Shown: one piece after another, positions 63,992 through 64,000 of the stretch
Numbering within the stretch: position 1 is the first letter of the stretch
Layout: each line of letters starts with the position of its first letter
NCBI RefSeq assembly: GCF_019969845.1
Contig: NZ_JAHXYR010000005.1
Coordinates: 124,001 to 188,000 of the forward strand
DNA: 64,000 nt
Reading direction: 5' to 3'
Source: Sphingobacterium sp. GVS05A
Lineage (GTDB): Bacteria > Bacteroidota > Bacteroidia > Sphingobacteriales > Sphingobacteriaceae
Notes under the pieces: generated by a model
The model's input: only the letters and a program-made list of their open reading frames with translations
The model's database searches: none
Told to the model about the DNA's origin: nothing
Position numbers and translations under genes: made by a program

Positions 63992-64000
63992 TGTAGCTGA

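Overview
The window looks like chromosomal DNA of a member of the Bacteroidota, most plausibly a Sphingobacterium or close relative. It holds four SusC/SusD pairs, three ECF sigma/FecR modules, many lipoproteins with a Cys after a short signal, and promoters of the TTTG-N20-TAnnTTTG type used by this phylum. The genus is inferred from gene content, not from a marker gene. No rRNA, tRNA, transposase, integrase or CRISPR array was found.

Layout. 1-7.5 kb: the tail of a GH2 glycosidase, an iron-type alcohol dehydrogenase beside an AraC regulator, then an osmotic-stress group. That group is a YbdG-like mechanosensitive channel, divergent from gpsA and a HAD-GT20 fusion that fits glucosylglycerol-phosphate synthase/phosphatase (GgpPS). 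GpsA would make the glycerol-3-phosphate that GgpPS uses. 8.2-26.3 kb: a sigma factor, FecR, SusC, SusD and a TlpA-like protein, followed by a second SusC, SusD, a TlpA-M14 carboxypeptidase fusion and an S9 peptidase. This looks like a peptide-scavenging region. 26.4-28.2 kb: a secreted alpha/beta hydrolase divergent from an HxlR regulator, and a DinB-like protein.

28.7-35.3 kb: a SusC/SusD pair with a GH105-type unsaturated glucuronyl/rhamnogalacturonyl hydrolase, preceded by a 22-bp tandem repeat that may be an operator. 35.4-37.6 kb: a beta-lactamase-fold serine hydrolase and an AraC regulator. 37.8-44.9 kb (minus strand): sigma factor, FecR, an STN-type TonB receptor and two diverged tandem lipoproteins in place of SusD. 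45.1-45.4 kb: a small gene with its own promoter and terminator. 45.7-56.2 kb: sigma factor, FecR, STN-type SusC, SusD and three further surface lipoproteins.

56.2-64 kb: a decayed serine hydrolase, an AraC regulator, an alpha/beta hydrolase, a DUF4287 protein, a class A (A2-like) beta-lactamase, an alpha-galactosidase-clan glycosidase of uncertain family, and a minus-strand group of a thioredoxin-like protein, a DUF2024 protein and a MarR regulator with an added Cys cluster. A near-perfect MarR-type palindrome overlaps the promoter of that last group.

The most interesting parts are the gpsA-ggpPS-channel cassette, the TlpA-M14 fusion inside a SusCD operon, the SusD-less TonB locus with twin lipoproteins, and the MarR/DUF2024/thioredoxin group in which all three proteins carry CxxC motifs.
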